A program made the position numbers and the translations under genes. From Pseudomonadota bacterium (GTDB taxonomy: Bacteria; Pseudomonadota; Gammaproteobacteria; Burkholderiales; Burkholderiaceae_C), in contig JAFEEB010000015.1 of the NCBI GenBank assembly GCA_018241325.1, forward strand, positions 387 to 64,386: a stretch of 64,000 nucleotides of DNA, read 5' to 3'. Below the pieces are notes generated by a model, which had not been told where the DNA came from, made no database searches, and saw only the letters and a list, made by a program, of their open reading frames with translations. Of the stretch, positions 40,896-49,743 are shown one piece after another. The number at the start of each line of letters is the position of its first letter. Within the stretch, counting starts at the first letter, position 1.

Positions 40896-42944
40896 ATGCC
40901 GTCCTCCCCCGTCTTCTGGCGCGACGACGGCACGCCCACAAGCCCGCGTTTCAGCGACATCTACCGCAGCCACGGCAGCGCGGGCGATGGCGACCTGGCG
41001 CAGGCGCGCCACGTCTTTCTGCACGGCTGCGGTCTGCTGGCCGACGCCGACCAGCCCGCGGCTTGGGCCGGTGCGCCGCGCTGGGCCGTGCTGGAGACGG
41101 GCTTCGGCCTGGGCCTGAACTTTCTGGCCACCTGGCAAGCCTGGCGCCGCGACCCGCAGCGGCCGGCGCGACTGTTCTACAGCGCCGTCGAGGCCTGGGT
41201 CTGCGAGGCAAGCGATCTGATCCGCAGCGCCGCACCCTTTGCCGATCTGGCCCCGCTGGCCGCCGAGCTGGCCGCCCAGTGGCACGGCCTGCTGCCCGGC
41301 GTGCACCGCCTGAGCCTGGAGGGCGAGCGCGTGCAACTGACCCTGGCCGTGGGCGATGTGCGCCCCATGCTGGCCGAGCTGAGTGGCGCGCACGACGCCC
41401 TTTTTCTGGACGGCTTTGCGCCTGAGCGCAACCCCGAGATGTGGAGCGAGGCCACGCTCAAGGCCGCCGCGCGCCTGGCGCGACCGGGCGCGCGCGCCGC
41501 CACCTGGTGCGTGGCCAGCGCGGTGCGCGAGCGCCTGGCCGCCTGTGGCTTCGACGTGGAGCGCGTGCCCGGCGTGCCGCCCAAGCGCCAGGCGCTGCGC
41601 GCGCGCTACGCCCCGCGCTGGACGCCCCGCACGCGGGCGGACGACGAGCCCGTGTGGCACCAGCCGCCCGCCCGCTGCGCCGTCATCGGCGGCGGCCTGG
41701 CCGGCGCGGCGGTGGCCTTCAGCCTGGCGCAGCGCGGCTGGCGGGTGAGCGTGTTCGACACCGCGCCCGAGCCCGCCGCCGGCGCCAGCGCCCTGCCCGC
41801 GGGCGTGGTGGCGCCGCATGTGTCGCCCGACGACCGGCCGCTGTCGCAGCTCACGCGCGCGGGGGCCCGCGCCACACTGGCGCGCGCTGCGGGCGTGCTG
41901 CAGGCCGGCCCAGACTTTGCCGCCAGCGGCGTGCTGGAGCGCCACGAACCCGGCAAGCGCCGCCGCCCCGCCGCCTGGCAGGCCGATGACGGGCCGCTGG
42001 CCGCCCAGGCTGAAAGCCTGGCGGATGACCACGCCTTGACGCGCGCCCGGGCACTGGCCGCCCACGCGCCGCTGGACGAAGCCCACCCCGCGCTGTGGCA
42101 CGCCCGCGCCGGCTGGGTCAAGCCCGCCGCCCTGGTGCGCGCCCTGCTGGCGGCGCCGGGCATCGACTGGCGCGGCGCCAGCACCGTGCAGCGGATCGAG
42201 TCCGAGGGCTCGCACTGGCGCCTGTGCGATGAGCGCGGTGAGCGGCTCGGCGAGGCCGAGCTGGTCGTCATCGCCGCCGGCTTCGATTCGCTGGCGCTGC
42301 TTCAGGATCGCCTGCCCCTGCACGCGCTGCGCGGCCAAGTGGCCTTCGGGCCCATGCCGGGCGGTGCGGCCGACACGGCGCTGCCGCCCTTTCCCGTCAA
42401 CGGCCACGGCAGCCTGATCGCCCACCTGCCGGGCGCGGACGGCCCGCGCTGGGTCACGGGCTCCACCTTCGAGCGCGCCAAGGCCACGCCCGAGCTGCAA
42501 GCCCAGGACCACGCCGCCAACCGGCAACGCCTGACCGATCTGCTGCCCGCCGCCGGCGCCGCGCTGGCCGCGCAGTGGCCGGACGGCCGCGCCCGGGCCT
42601 GGGCGGGCGTGCGCGCCACCCTGCCCGACCGGTTGCCGGCGGTCGGCGCATGGCGTGGGCGTGCCCGCGACGGTTTTGAGCCAAATCGGGCCGCAGCGCC
42701 CGCCGATTCAGCGCAAGCAGCTATCGATTCGATACCAGCCGACATCCTGCCCATCCACCTGTGCACCGGCCTGGGCGCGCGCGGGCTGACGCTGGCCGTG
42801 CTGTGCGGCGAGCTGCTGGCCGCCACCCTGCACGGCGAGCCGCTGCCGCTGGCCCGCTCGCTGGCGCGGCGGTTGCGCGCGCGCCGCTTTGCCCCATCAC
42901 CCGCCCCCCACACCGACCGGACTGACCCACGCCATCCATCATGA
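40896..42944 (+). CDS. mnmC: Bifunctional tRNA U34 modification enzyme MnmC (MnmD methyltransferase + FAD oxidase)
   Basis: A 682-aa fusion that completes mnm5(s2)U at the wobble position of tRNAs. The N-terminal MnmD methyltransferase (about 1-245) has the SAM motif VLETGFGLGLNFLATWQ and LFLDGFAPERNPEMWS. The C-terminal FAD domain starts CAVIGGGLAGAAVAFSLAQR (about residues 260-280) and ends with HLCTGLGARGLTLAVLCGELLA. A copy of the Comamonadaceae repeat is embedded in frame near residues 603-615, coding for a low-complexity linker. The ATG follows a repeat and lacks a clear ribosome-binding site. It overlaps the next gene by 4 bp. Confidence 0.94.
   Translation: MPSSPVFWRDDGTPTSPRFSDIYRSHGSAGDGDLAQARHVFLHGCGLLADADQPAAWAGAPRWAVLETGFGLGLNFLATWQAWRRDPQRPARLFYSAVEAWVCEASDLIRSAAPFADLAPLAAELAAQWHGLLPGVHRLSLEGERVQLTLAVGDVRPMLAELSGAHDALFLDGFAPERNPEMWSEATLKAAARLARPGARAATWCVASAVRERLAACGFDVERVPGVPPKRQALRARYAPRWTPRTRADDEPVWHQPPARCAVIGGGLAGAAVAFSLAQRGWRVSVFDTAPEPAAGASALPAGVVAPHVSPDDRPLSQLTRAGARATLARAAGVLQAGPDFAASGVLERHEPGKRRRPAAWQADDGPLAAQAESLADDHALTRARALAAHAPLDEAHPALWHARAGWVKPAALVRALLAAPGIDWRGASTVQRIESEGSHWRLCDERGERLGEAELVVIAAGFDSLALLQDRLPLHALRGQVAFGPMPGGAADTALPPFPVNGHGSLIAHLPGADGPRWVTGSTFERAKATPELQAQDHAANRQRLTDLLPAAGAALAAQWPDGRARAWAGVRATLPDRLPAVGAWRGRARDGFEPNRAAAPADSAQAAIDSIPADILPIHLCTGLGARGLTLAVLCGELLAATLHGEPLPLARSLARRLRARRFAPSPAPHTDRTDPRHPS
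42708..42736 (-). repeat. Comamonadaceae-type short repeat inside mnmC, copy 4
   Basis: TCAGCGCAAGCAGCTATCGATTCGATACC; read on the minus strand it gives GAATCGATAGCTGCTTGCGC, one of the closest matches to the consensus. It is translated as DSAQAAIDSIP inside the FAD domain of MnmC without breaking the frame. Confidence 0.65.
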
Positions 42945-43840
42945 CCCTTCGCACCACCCCGCTCACCTGGCGCCACCTGCTGCTGATCCTGGCCGTGGTG
43001 GCCGTGTGGGGCACCAACTTCGTCATCATCAAGTTCGCGCTGGCGCACCTGCCGCCGCTGCTGCTGGCCGCGCTGCGCTTTGCGCTGGCCGCCGTTCCGC
43101 TGGTGTTCTTCGTGCGCCGCCCGCAGGCCTCCTGGGGCAACCTGGCCTTCTACGGACTGGTGATCGGCGTGGGCCAGTTCGGCCTGCTGTTCTACGGCAT
43201 GACGCGCGACATCACGCCCGGCCTGGCCTCGCTGGTGGTGCAGGCGCAGGTGTTCTTCACGGTGGCCCTGGCCATGCTGACCAGTGGCGAGCGCGTGCGC
43301 GCCTTTCAGGGGGTGGCCGCGCTGATCGCGGTGGCAGGCATTGCCATCATCGCCAGCCACACCGACGGCCACACCACGCTGCTGGGCCTGGCGCTGACGC
43401 TGGGCGCGGCGCTGTGCTGGGCCCTGGGCAACATCGCCAGCCGCGCGGCCGGGCCGGTGAACGTGCTGGCCTACATCGCCTGGTCCAGCCTGTTCGCGGT
43501 GCCGCCGCTGCTGGCGATGAGCTGGGTGCTGGAAGGCTGGCCGCGCATGGCCGCCGGCCTGGCCCAGGCCGACGCCGTGACCTGGGCCGCCGTGGCCTGG
43601 CAGTCGGTGGGCAACACCATCTTCGGCTACGGCGTGTGGGCCTGGCTGCTGGCGCGCTATCCGGCGGCGACCATCTCGCCGTTCTCGCTTCTGGTGCCGG
43701 TGTTCGGCATGGGCGCCTCGGCCCTCGTGCTGGCCGAGCCGCTGCCGCCGTGGAAGCTGCTGGCCGCCGGGCTGATCATGGCCGGCCTGGCGCTCAACCT
43801 GCTGTGGCCGCGCCTGCGGGCCGTGCTGGTCCGGCCATGA
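42941..43840 (+). CDS. EamA/DMT-family transporter
   Basis: A 299-aa inner-membrane protein with two EamA repeats and about ten membrane segments, beginning LLLILAVVAVWGTNFVIIKFALAHL and with the second repeat from about residue 150. DMT transporters of this type export amino acids or other small metabolites; the substrate is unknown. It starts with ATG in the mnmC stop (ATGA overlap), so both are probably translated from one message, and it is followed by a strong hairpin terminator. Length and topology are normal for the family. Confidence 0.9.
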   Translation: MTLRTTPLTWRHLLLILAVVAVWGTNFVIIKFALAHLPPLLLAALRFALAAVPLVFFVRRPQASWGNLAFYGLVIGVGQFGLLFYGMTRDITPGLASLVVQAQVFFTVALAMLTSGERVRAFQGVAALIAVAGIAIIASHTDGHTTLLGLALTLGAALCWALGNIASRAAGPVNVLAYIAWSSLFAVPPLLAMSWVLEGWPRMAAGLAQADAVTWAAVAWQSVGNTIFGYGVWAWLLARYPAATISPFSLLVPVFGMGASALVLAEPLPPWKLLAAGLIMAGLALNLLWPRLRAVLVRP

Positions 43841-43841
43841 A

Positions 43842-43865
43842 AAAGCCACCCCGAAGGGTGGCTTT
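43842..43865. terminator. Bidirectional rho-independent terminator
   Basis: AAAGCCACCC-CGAA-GGGTGGCTTT: a perfect 10-bp stem with a four-base loop, with A-rich and T-rich flanks, between the convergent EamA transporter and binding-protein genes. It can stop transcription in both directions. Confidence 0.9.
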
Positions 43866-43885
43866 GACGGGCCGAGTGAACCCGA

Positions 43886-45016
43886 TCACTCCAGCGGGGT
43901 CTTCTTGCCGCCCGGGTAGGTCGAGATGGTGATGGCCGCGTTCTTGACCTCGTGGTTGGGCTCGAACGCGATGGTGGAGGTGATGCCCTTGTAGTTGGCT
44001 TGCTCCAGCTTGGCGTTGTAGACCTTCGGATCGGTCGAGTCGGCACGCTTCATGGCGTCGGCCAGCAGCATGGTGGCGTCGTAGGTGTAGGGGCTGTAGA
44101 CCTGGAACTGGTTGGGATAGGCCGCGTCATAGCGCTTCTTCCACTCCACGCCGCCGGGCATCTTTTGCAGCGAGGTGCCGCCTTCGGCGCAGGCCGTGTT
44201 GGCCAGCGACTTGGCGCCGCCCGACAGCTCGGCCAGCTTGACGGTGCACAGGCCGTCACCGCCCATGAACCTGATGCCGGTCATGCCCAGCTGGTCCATC
44301 TGGCGCAGCATCGGGCCGCCTTGCGGGTCCATGCCGCCAAAGAAGATGGCGTCCGGCTTCTTGCCTTTGATGGCGGTCAGGATGGGCAGAAAGTCGGTGG
44401 CCTTGTCGGTCGTGTACTGGCGATCGACCACGTTCAGGCCCAGCTTCTTGGCGGTGTCCGCGAAGATGTCGGCCAGGCCCTGGCCGTAGGCGGTGCGGTC
44501 GTCGATGACGGCCACCGTCTTGATCTTCAGGACGTCCTTGGCGTAATGGGCCATGCCGGCGCCCAGCGCGCTGTCGTTGGCGATGATGCGGTAGATTTCC
44601 TTGTAGCCCGGCTTGGTCAGGTCGGGGTTGGTGGCCGCGCCGGTCACCATGGGAATGCCGCAGTCGTGATAGATCTTGGAGGCCGGAATGGTGGTGCCCG
44701 AGTTCAGGTGGCCGACCACGCCGTTGACCTTCATGTCACACAGCTTTTGCGCGACGGCGGTGCCCTGCTTGGGGTCGGCCGCGTCGTCCTCGACGTCGGC
44801 TTCCCACTTGATCTTTTTGCCGCCGATCGTGATGTTTTGCTTGTTCAGGTCGGCAATGGCCATCAGCACGCCGTTGGCGTTGTCCTTGCCGTAGTGCGCC
44901 TGACCGCCCGACATGGGCGCCACGCTGCCGATCTTGACGACCTGCTCTTGCGCACTGGCCATGCCACAAGCGGCCACCAGGGCCGCGGCCACGGTCAGTT
45001 TCAGTTGAAGCTGCAT
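43886..45016 (-). CDS. Branched-chain amino acid ABC transporter, periplasmic binding protein
   Basis: A 376-aa LivJ-type solute-binding protein (peripla_BP_6). The N-terminus MQLQLKLTVAAALVAACGMA followed by SAQ is a Sec signal peptide cleaved near ASA-QEQ. The mature part starts VVKIGSVAPMSGGQAHYGKD, typical for this family, and has GVVGHLNSGTTIPASKIYHD (ligand loop), NDSALGAGMAHYAKD and FFGGMDPQGGPML. The ATG at 45016 has GGAGG eight bases upstream; an ATG ten codons earlier would disrupt the signal peptide. No permease or ATPase genes are adjacent, so it must work with components encoded elsewhere. Ligand specificity is inferred from the family. Confidence 0.93.
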   Translation of the reverse strand: MQLQLKLTVAAALVAACGMASAQEQVVKIGSVAPMSGGQAHYGKDNANGVLMAIADLNKQNITIGGKKIKWEADVEDDAADPKQGTAVAQKLCDMKVNGVVGHLNSGTTIPASKIYHDCGIPMVTGAATNPDLTKPGYKEIYRIIANDSALGAGMAHYAKDVLKIKTVAVIDDRTAYGQGLADIFADTAKKLGLNVVDRQYTTDKATDFLPILTAIKGKKPDAIFFGGMDPQGGPMLRQMDQLGMTGIRFMGGDGLCTVKLAELSGGAKSLANTACAEGGTSLQKMPGGVEWKKRYDAAYPNQFQVYSPYTYDATMLLADAMKRADSTDPKVYNAKLEQANYKGITSTIAFEPNHEVKNAAITISTYPGGKKTPLE

Positions 45017-45135
45017 GAAAAAACCTCCGATAGTTGGATGACGCAACAGCGCGTCAACGGGCGCGAACGATAGCGCAAAACCGGCGCGAAATATATAGGG
45101 AACACGCTAATCCGCTCGGGACCAAAACCGCGGGT

Positions 45136-45468
45136 TTATCCCGACATCGGGCCGTTCTGGGCTTGCCGCAAGGCGGTGTCCACGGCGTCCTGTACCACCG
45201 CGGCCACGCTGCGGCGCACGCGCGCGCTCAGGCCCAGCATCTGGTCGTGCAAGGCCTGGGCGATGGCCTCGCTGATTCGTTGATCCAGATCAGGCGCCAG
45301 CAGGGCCAGCACCTGCTCGGCCGTGACGGTCGCGCCCGCAGCGGGCGTACCGGCCGGTGCCGGCGCCGGCCGGGCGGCCGACGGCTGGGCGTCGGGCACG
45401 CGCTCGGTCAAGGTCGGGACGTAGCGGTGCGGGGCGCTGGGCAGGAAGTCGTCGTTATCGGGGGTCAT
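45136..45468 (-). CDS. Small protein of unknown function downstream of holC
   Basis: A 110-aa protein, MTPDNDDFLPSAPHRYVPTL at the start, then a Pro/Ala-rich linker, then a helical part with LALLAPDLDQRISEAIAQAL and RRSVAAVVQDAVDTALRQAQ. No enzyme motif. The GTG/ATG context is weak, but the ATG at 45468 overlaps the end of holC by 14 bp, suggesting coupling. The amphipathic helices suggest a protein-binding or oligomerising role. It resembles short conserved proteins found next to holC in related betaproteobacteria as far as I remember, so it is probably real. Confidence 0.6.
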   Translation of the reverse strand: MTPDNDDFLPSAPHRYVPTLTERVPDAQPSAARPAPAPAGTPAAGATVTAEQVLALLAPDLDQRISEAIAQALHDQMLGLSARVRRSVAAVVQDAVDTALRQAQNGPMSG

Positions 45469-45901
45469 GGTGCTCGGCGGGCTGGGCGACGTCGTGCCGC
45501 CGGGGGGAATGACCGTGCGCGGCGTAGTGGCGCCAGCGCAGGCGCCCTTGGGCAAGGTCCTCGGGGTCTGCGCCCACCAGCTCGATCAGGCGCGCAAAGC
45601 GCTCGAAGCCGTCGGGCAATTCGCGTCCCAGGTGCAGCAGCACCCGGTCGGCGTCCAGCGCGGCGCCGCGCTCGGCCAGCACCACGGGCGAAGCGGCGCG
45701 CATGGCGGGCGGCGCGTCGGCGCGGCAATGGGCGACGAAGTCCGTCGCGGAAAAGCGCCACAGCTCCACGTCCAGTGCATCGAGCACATCCGGCGGCGCC
45801 AGCACGCCCATGCGCGCGCCGCTGGCCTGCGCCTTGCGCAGCAAGCGGCAGGCGTAGTGCACCTTGTCGGGCACGTTGACGTGAAACATCACCTCGGTCA
45901 T
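45455..45901 (-). CDS. holC: DNA polymerase III subunit chi
   Basis: A 148-aa chi subunit, which links the clamp loader to single-stranded-DNA-binding protein. It begins MTEVMFHVNVPDKVHYACRL, then LRKAQASGARMGVLA, LDVELWRFSATDFVAHC and SPVVLAERGAALDADRVLLH, the family order. The C-terminal RRHYAAHGHSPRRHDVAQPA part is a species-specific extension. The start at 45901 is the first ATG of the recognised domain. It follows pepA in the same direction after 32 bp, the common pepA-holC arrangement of proteobacteria. Confidence 0.93.
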   Translation of the reverse strand: MTEVMFHVNVPDKVHYACRLLRKAQASGARMGVLAPPDVLDALDVELWRFSATDFVAHCRADAPPAMRAASPVVLAERGAALDADRVLLHLGRELPDGFERFARLIELVGADPEDLAQGRLRWRHYAAHGHSPRRHDVAQPAEHHDPR

Positions 45902-45933
45902 GCGCTGCCACCCGCAAGGACGGGGCCGCCCGG

Positions 45934-47448
45934 TCAGGCCGAGGCCGCGCGCCGCGCCGCCCGGCCCTTGGCCTTGGCGCCCGCCTTGGGCGCCGACGCG
46001 TCGGCGGCCAGCGCCAGCAGGTATTCGACCAGCAGGCCCACCGGCCGGCCGGTGGCGCCCTTGTTGGCGCCCTGCTTCCAGGCGGTGCCGGCGATGTCCA
46101 GGTGCGCCCACGGGTAGGCCTTGGCAAAGCGCTGCAAAAACTTGGCCGCGGTGATGGCGCCGCCGAAGCGGCCGGCCACATTGGCCACGTCGGCGAAGTT
46201 GGTTTTCAGGCCCTCGGCGTATTCGTCGTCCAGCGGCATGCGCCAGCACGGGTCCAGCGCGCGCTCGCCGGCGGTTTGCAGCGCCTGGCCCAGGGCTTCG
46301 TCAGCGGCAAACAGGCCGCTGCGCACCTCGCCCAGCGCCACCACGCAGGCGCCGGTGAGCGTGGCGATGTCGATCACGGCGCGCGGCTTGAAGCGCTCGG
46401 CATAGGTCAGCGCGTCGCACAGCACCAGGCGCCCTTCGGCGTCGGTGTTGAGGATCTCGATGGTCTGACCGCTGAGGCTGCTCACCACGTCGCCGGGCTT
46501 GACGGCGCGCCCGTCGGGCATGTTCTCGCAGGCCGGGATCAGGCCGATCACGTTGAGCGCGGGCTTCAGGTCGGCCAGCGCGCGGAACACCCCCAGCACG
46601 CTGGCGGCGCCGCCCATGTCGAACTTCATCTGGTCCATGTCGGGCGCGGGCTTGATCGAGATGCCGCCGGTGTCGAAGGTGATGCCTTTGCCCACCAGCA
46701 CCACCGGCGCGGCGCTCTTGCCCGCGCCGCTGTAGCGCAGCACGATGAAGCGCAGCTCCTCGGCCGAGCCCTGCGCGACGGCCTGAAACGCCCCCATGCC
46801 CAGCTTGGCCACGTCCTTGGGCCCCAGCACCTGGCAGTCGATGCCGGGCCGCTTGGCCAGCTGGCGCGCCGCGCCGGCCAGCAAGGTGGGCGTCGCATGG
46901 TTGGCCGGGCGATTGGCCCACTCGCGCGCCAGGGCCACGCCCTGGGCGGTGCCCAGCGCACGCTCGAAGTCGGCGCGCGCCACCGCTGCGCTGGGCACGC
47001 CGATCAAGGCGTTCTTGAGCGCCGGCACCTTCTTCTTGGGGTCGGGCCGGCTCTTGGTGGTCTGGTAGCTGTAGGCGGCCTCGACCAGCGCCAGCGTGGC
47101 CGCGTACACCGCCTGCGGCTGCTGGGCGAAGCACACCGTCACGGCGCTGGCCGCGCCGGCCCGCAGCGCCGCGACGCCGGCCGCGACCGCCTTGCGCACG
47201 CGCGCCGGGTGGCCGTCGCCGATGCCCACCAGGACCAGGCGCTCGGCGGCCAGGCCGGGCGCGCCAAACGAGGTCATCAACCGCCCCGCCTCGGTCTTGA
47301 AGTCGCCGCTGGCCAGGGCCTTGCCGATCCAGGCCGACAGCGCGTCGCTGCCGCCGGTCTGAAAACCATCGGCCACCAGCACCATCAGCGCCGGCGTGCG
47401 GCGGGTGGCGGCGGCATCCAGGCGCAGCGCGCCGAGTTCAACGTCCAT
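45934..47448 (-). CDS. pepA: Leucyl aminopeptidase (M17)
   Basis: A 504-aa cytosolic two-zinc aminopeptidase (family M17). The metal- and substrate-binding segment GKGITFDTGGISIKPAPDMD is followed by MKFDMGGAASVLG, PACENMPDGRAVKPGDVV and the signature NTDAEGRLVLCDAL. The N-terminal domain starts MDVELGALRLDAAATRR. C-terminal low-complexity APKAGAKAKGRAARRAASA is a basic tail not found in all homologues. An AAGGAG lies 13 bases before the ATG. It is divergent from lptF with only 25 bp between the starts, so its promoter must overlap lptF or lie in that gap. Confidence 0.95.
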   Translation of the reverse strand: MDVELGALRLDAAATRRTPALMVLVADGFQTGGSDALSAWIGKALASGDFKTEAGRLMTSFGAPGLAAERLVLVGIGDGHPARVRKAVAAGVAALRAGAASAVTVCFAQQPQAVYAATLALVEAAYSYQTTKSRPDPKKKVPALKNALIGVPSAAVARADFERALGTAQGVALAREWANRPANHATPTLLAGAARQLAKRPGIDCQVLGPKDVAKLGMGAFQAVAQGSAEELRFIVLRYSGAGKSAAPVVLVGKGITFDTGGISIKPAPDMDQMKFDMGGAASVLGVFRALADLKPALNVIGLIPACENMPDGRAVKPGDVVSSLSGQTIEILNTDAEGRLVLCDALTYAERFKPRAVIDIATLTGACVVALGEVRSGLFAADEALGQALQTAGERALDPCWRMPLDDEYAEGLKTNFADVANVAGRFGGAITAAKFLQRFAKAYPWAHLDIAGTAWKQGANKGATGRPVGLLVEYLLALAADASAPKAGAKAKGRAARRAASA

Positions 47449-47473
47449 AATTGAGAGTTACTCCTTTCGATCA

Positions 47474-48571
47474 ATGGTATTCGATTCTTCCCTCCGCAAA
47501 GAGCTCGCGCGCAGCTTCGGCGCCACGCTGGTGGTGCTGATCACCGTGGTGATGACGGTGATGCTGATCCGCACGCTCGGGCAGGCCTCGATCGGGCGGG
47601 TCAACCCCTCCGAGGTGCTGCTGATCATGGGCCTGACGGTGCTGGGGCACTTGCCCACCATCCTCACGCTGAGCCTGTTCGTCGCCATCACCGCCACGCT
47701 CACGCGCATGTACGCCAGCAGCGAGATGGTGATCTGGTTTTCATGTGGCCAGGGCCTGGGGCGCTTCGTGCGGCCGCTGCTCGGCTTTGCCTGGCCGGTG
47801 CTGCTGGCGGTGGCCGTGCTGGCGCTGGTGATCTGGCCGTGGTCGAACCGGCAAATCCAGGACCTGCGCGAGCGCTACCAGGACCGCGGCGACGTCGAAC
47901 GCGTGGCGCCCGGGCGCTTCATCGAGTCGGCCGGCGGCCAGCGCGTGTTCTTCATCGACAAGGACACCGCCGCGGCCGACACCGGCACCAACATATTCAT
48001 CGCCGCGCGCGAGCACGACAGCGATGCCGTGGTCTCGGCCGAGCGCGGCCGCATCGTCATGCGCGGGGGCGAGCGCGAGCTGCAACTGGACCACGGCTTT
48101 CGCCTGCAGACCGACACCCGCACCGGCGACATGCGCGTGAGCGAGTTCGTGCAGTACAGCAATCGCATCGACACCCAGGTCAGCAAGGCCGAGCCCGGCG
48201 ACGCTCCGCGCCTGCAGTCCACGCCCACCTTGCTGCAAAACGCCTCGGCGCCCAACCTGGCCGAGCTGTCCTGGCGCCTGGGCCTGGTGCTGGCGGCCGG
48301 CAACTGCGTGCTGATCGCCCTGGCCGTCACCCGCGTGAACCCGCGCGTGGGCCGCAGCGCCGGGCTGATGTTTTCGCTGTTTGCCTTCGCCGGCTACTAC
48401 AACCTGATCAACGCCGGGCAAAACTGGATCGAAGGCGGCCGCGTGAATGCCGGCGCCTTCATGCTGGCGCTGCACGGCAGCATTGCGCTGGGAGCACTGG
48501 CGTGGCTGCGCTGGCGCGAGCGCAACTGGCGCGTGGCCCCCGGGCGCACGACGCAGGCCGGCCAGCCATGA
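47474..48571 (+). CDS. lptF: LPS export permease LptF
   Basis: A 365-aa subunit of the LptB2FG transporter that extracts lipopolysaccharide from the inner membrane. It begins MVFDSSLRKELARSFGATLV with a first membrane helix LVVLITVVMTVMLIRTL, then helices near residues 50-75 and 100-125, a periplasmic jellyroll domain (about 130-270), and three C-terminal helices ending before the RWRERNWRVAPG tail. I started at the ATG at 47474, which gives the standard N-terminus; earlier codons read into the pepA start region. It overlaps lptG by 4 bp. Confidence 0.94.
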   Translation: MVFDSSLRKELARSFGATLVVLITVVMTVMLIRTLGQASIGRVNPSEVLLIMGLTVLGHLPTILTLSLFVAITATLTRMYASSEMVIWFSCGQGLGRFVRPLLGFAWPVLLAVAVLALVIWPWSNRQIQDLRERYQDRGDVERVAPGRFIESAGGQRVFFIDKDTAAADTGTNIFIAAREHDSDAVVSAERGRIVMRGGERELQLDHGFRLQTDTRTGDMRVSEFVQYSNRIDTQVSKAEPGDAPRLQSTPTLLQNASAPNLAELSWRLGLVLAAGNCVLIALAVTRVNPRVGRSAGLMFSLFAFAGYYNLINAGQNWIEGGRVNAGAFMLALHGSIALGALAWLRWRERNWRVAPGRTTQAGQP

Positions 48572-49674
48572 GAACCATTCGCCGCCTGATCTACAACGAC
48601 GTGCTGCTGTCGGTCAGCTTCGTCGCGCTGGCCTTCCTGCTGCTGTTCTCCTTTTTCGACGTGGTCGACCAGTTGGGCGACCTGCGCGACTACGCCGGCC
48701 GCGGCTATTCGCTGGGGTGGGCGCTGCTGTACGTCGCCCTGCAAATGCCCAGCCACCTGTACGACCTGCTGCCCATCGCGGTGCTGATCGGCACCATCTT
48801 CGTGATGGCGCGCCTGGCCGAGAGCTCGCAATACACCATCTTGCGCACCAGCGGGCTGGGCCCGCTGAAGGCGCTGGGCACCCTGGTGCTGCTGGGCCTG
48901 GGCTTCGTGGTGCTGACCTTCGTGTTCGGCGACTACGTGGCGCCCGCGGCCAACCGCGCGGCGGCCACCTTGCAGGCGCGCTTCGTGGGCGACATCACGG
49001 TGGGGCGCACCGGCGCCTGGATGAAAGACCGCCAGGGCGAGCGCAGCTACTCCGTCAACGTCGGGGCGCTCAGCTCGGACGGCACCATGAACCAGATCCG
49101 CATCTTCGAGTTCGACCCCGCCGGCGCGCGCCTGCTGGCCACCGTGCAGGCCGCGCGCGGCACCTTCGGCGACAAGGCCTGGGCCTTGCAGGACGTGCAG
49201 CGGCGCACCTTCGAGCACGTGAACGACACCGACCCGCGCGTGCAGGTCGAGCACCTGGACGGCTGGGCGTGGCCCACCGAGATCACCATCGACATGGTGG
49301 CCGCCGCCTTGCTCAGCCCCGACCGCATGCAGACGGTGGACCTGTACCGCTACATCAGCCACCTGCGCGAGAACGGGCAAAGCGCGCAGCGCTACGAGAT
49401 CGAGTTCTGGCGCAAGGTGTTCTACCCCCTCAGCTGCATCGTGATGATGGTGCTGGCCCTGCCCTTTGCCTACCTGCACTTTCGCTCGGGCAACATCGCG
49501 GGCCTGGTTTTCCTGGGCGTGCTGGTGGGCATCAGCTTTTTCCTGCTCAACAACGTGTTCGGCTTCATCGGCAACCTGCGCAACTGGGTGCCGTGGCTGG
49601 CGGCCGCCGCACCGGGTCTGATCTATTCGGTGCTGTCGCTGGCGGCGTTTGGCTGGCTGGTGCTGCGGCAATAG
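48568..49674 (+). CDS. lptG: LPS export permease LptG
   Basis: A 368-aa partner of LptF in the same transporter. MRTIRRLIYNDVLLSVSFVA opens the family domain, followed by membrane helices at about 15-35, 55-75 and 100-120, a periplasmic jellyroll domain, and SAQRYEIEFWRKVFYPLSCI leading into the last three helices, ending LSLAAFGWLVLRQ. The ATG lies in the lptF stop (ATGA). The pair is complete and of normal length. Confidence 0.95.
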   Translation: MRTIRRLIYNDVLLSVSFVALAFLLLFSFFDVVDQLGDLRDYAGRGYSLGWALLYVALQMPSHLYDLLPIAVLIGTIFVMARLAESSQYTILRTSGLGPLKALGTLVLLGLGFVVLTFVFGDYVAPAANRAAATLQARFVGDITVGRTGAWMKDRQGERSYSVNVGALSSDGTMNQIRIFEFDPAGARLLATVQAARGTFGDKAWALQDVQRRTFEHVNDTDPRVQVEHLDGWAWPTEITIDMVAAALLSPDRMQTVDLYRYISHLRENGQSAQRYEIEFWRKVFYPLSCIVMMVLALPFAYLHFRSGNIAGLVFLGVLVGISFFLLNNVFGFIGNLRNWVPWLAAAAPGLIYSVLSLAAFGWLVLRQ

Positions 49675-49743
49675 CGTCGCACGCGCCGAGTCTTGGTTTA
49701 GATGGAATACGCCATAATCTTGGCGTTTCATATTCCCAAAACA

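Noticed and set aside
40377-42527. N-terminal extension of the DUF6817 protein by about 700 residues, running opposite mnmC and yggX
   Set aside because: The extension is the antisense of two recognised genes, and the conserved protein starts at the ATG at 40376.
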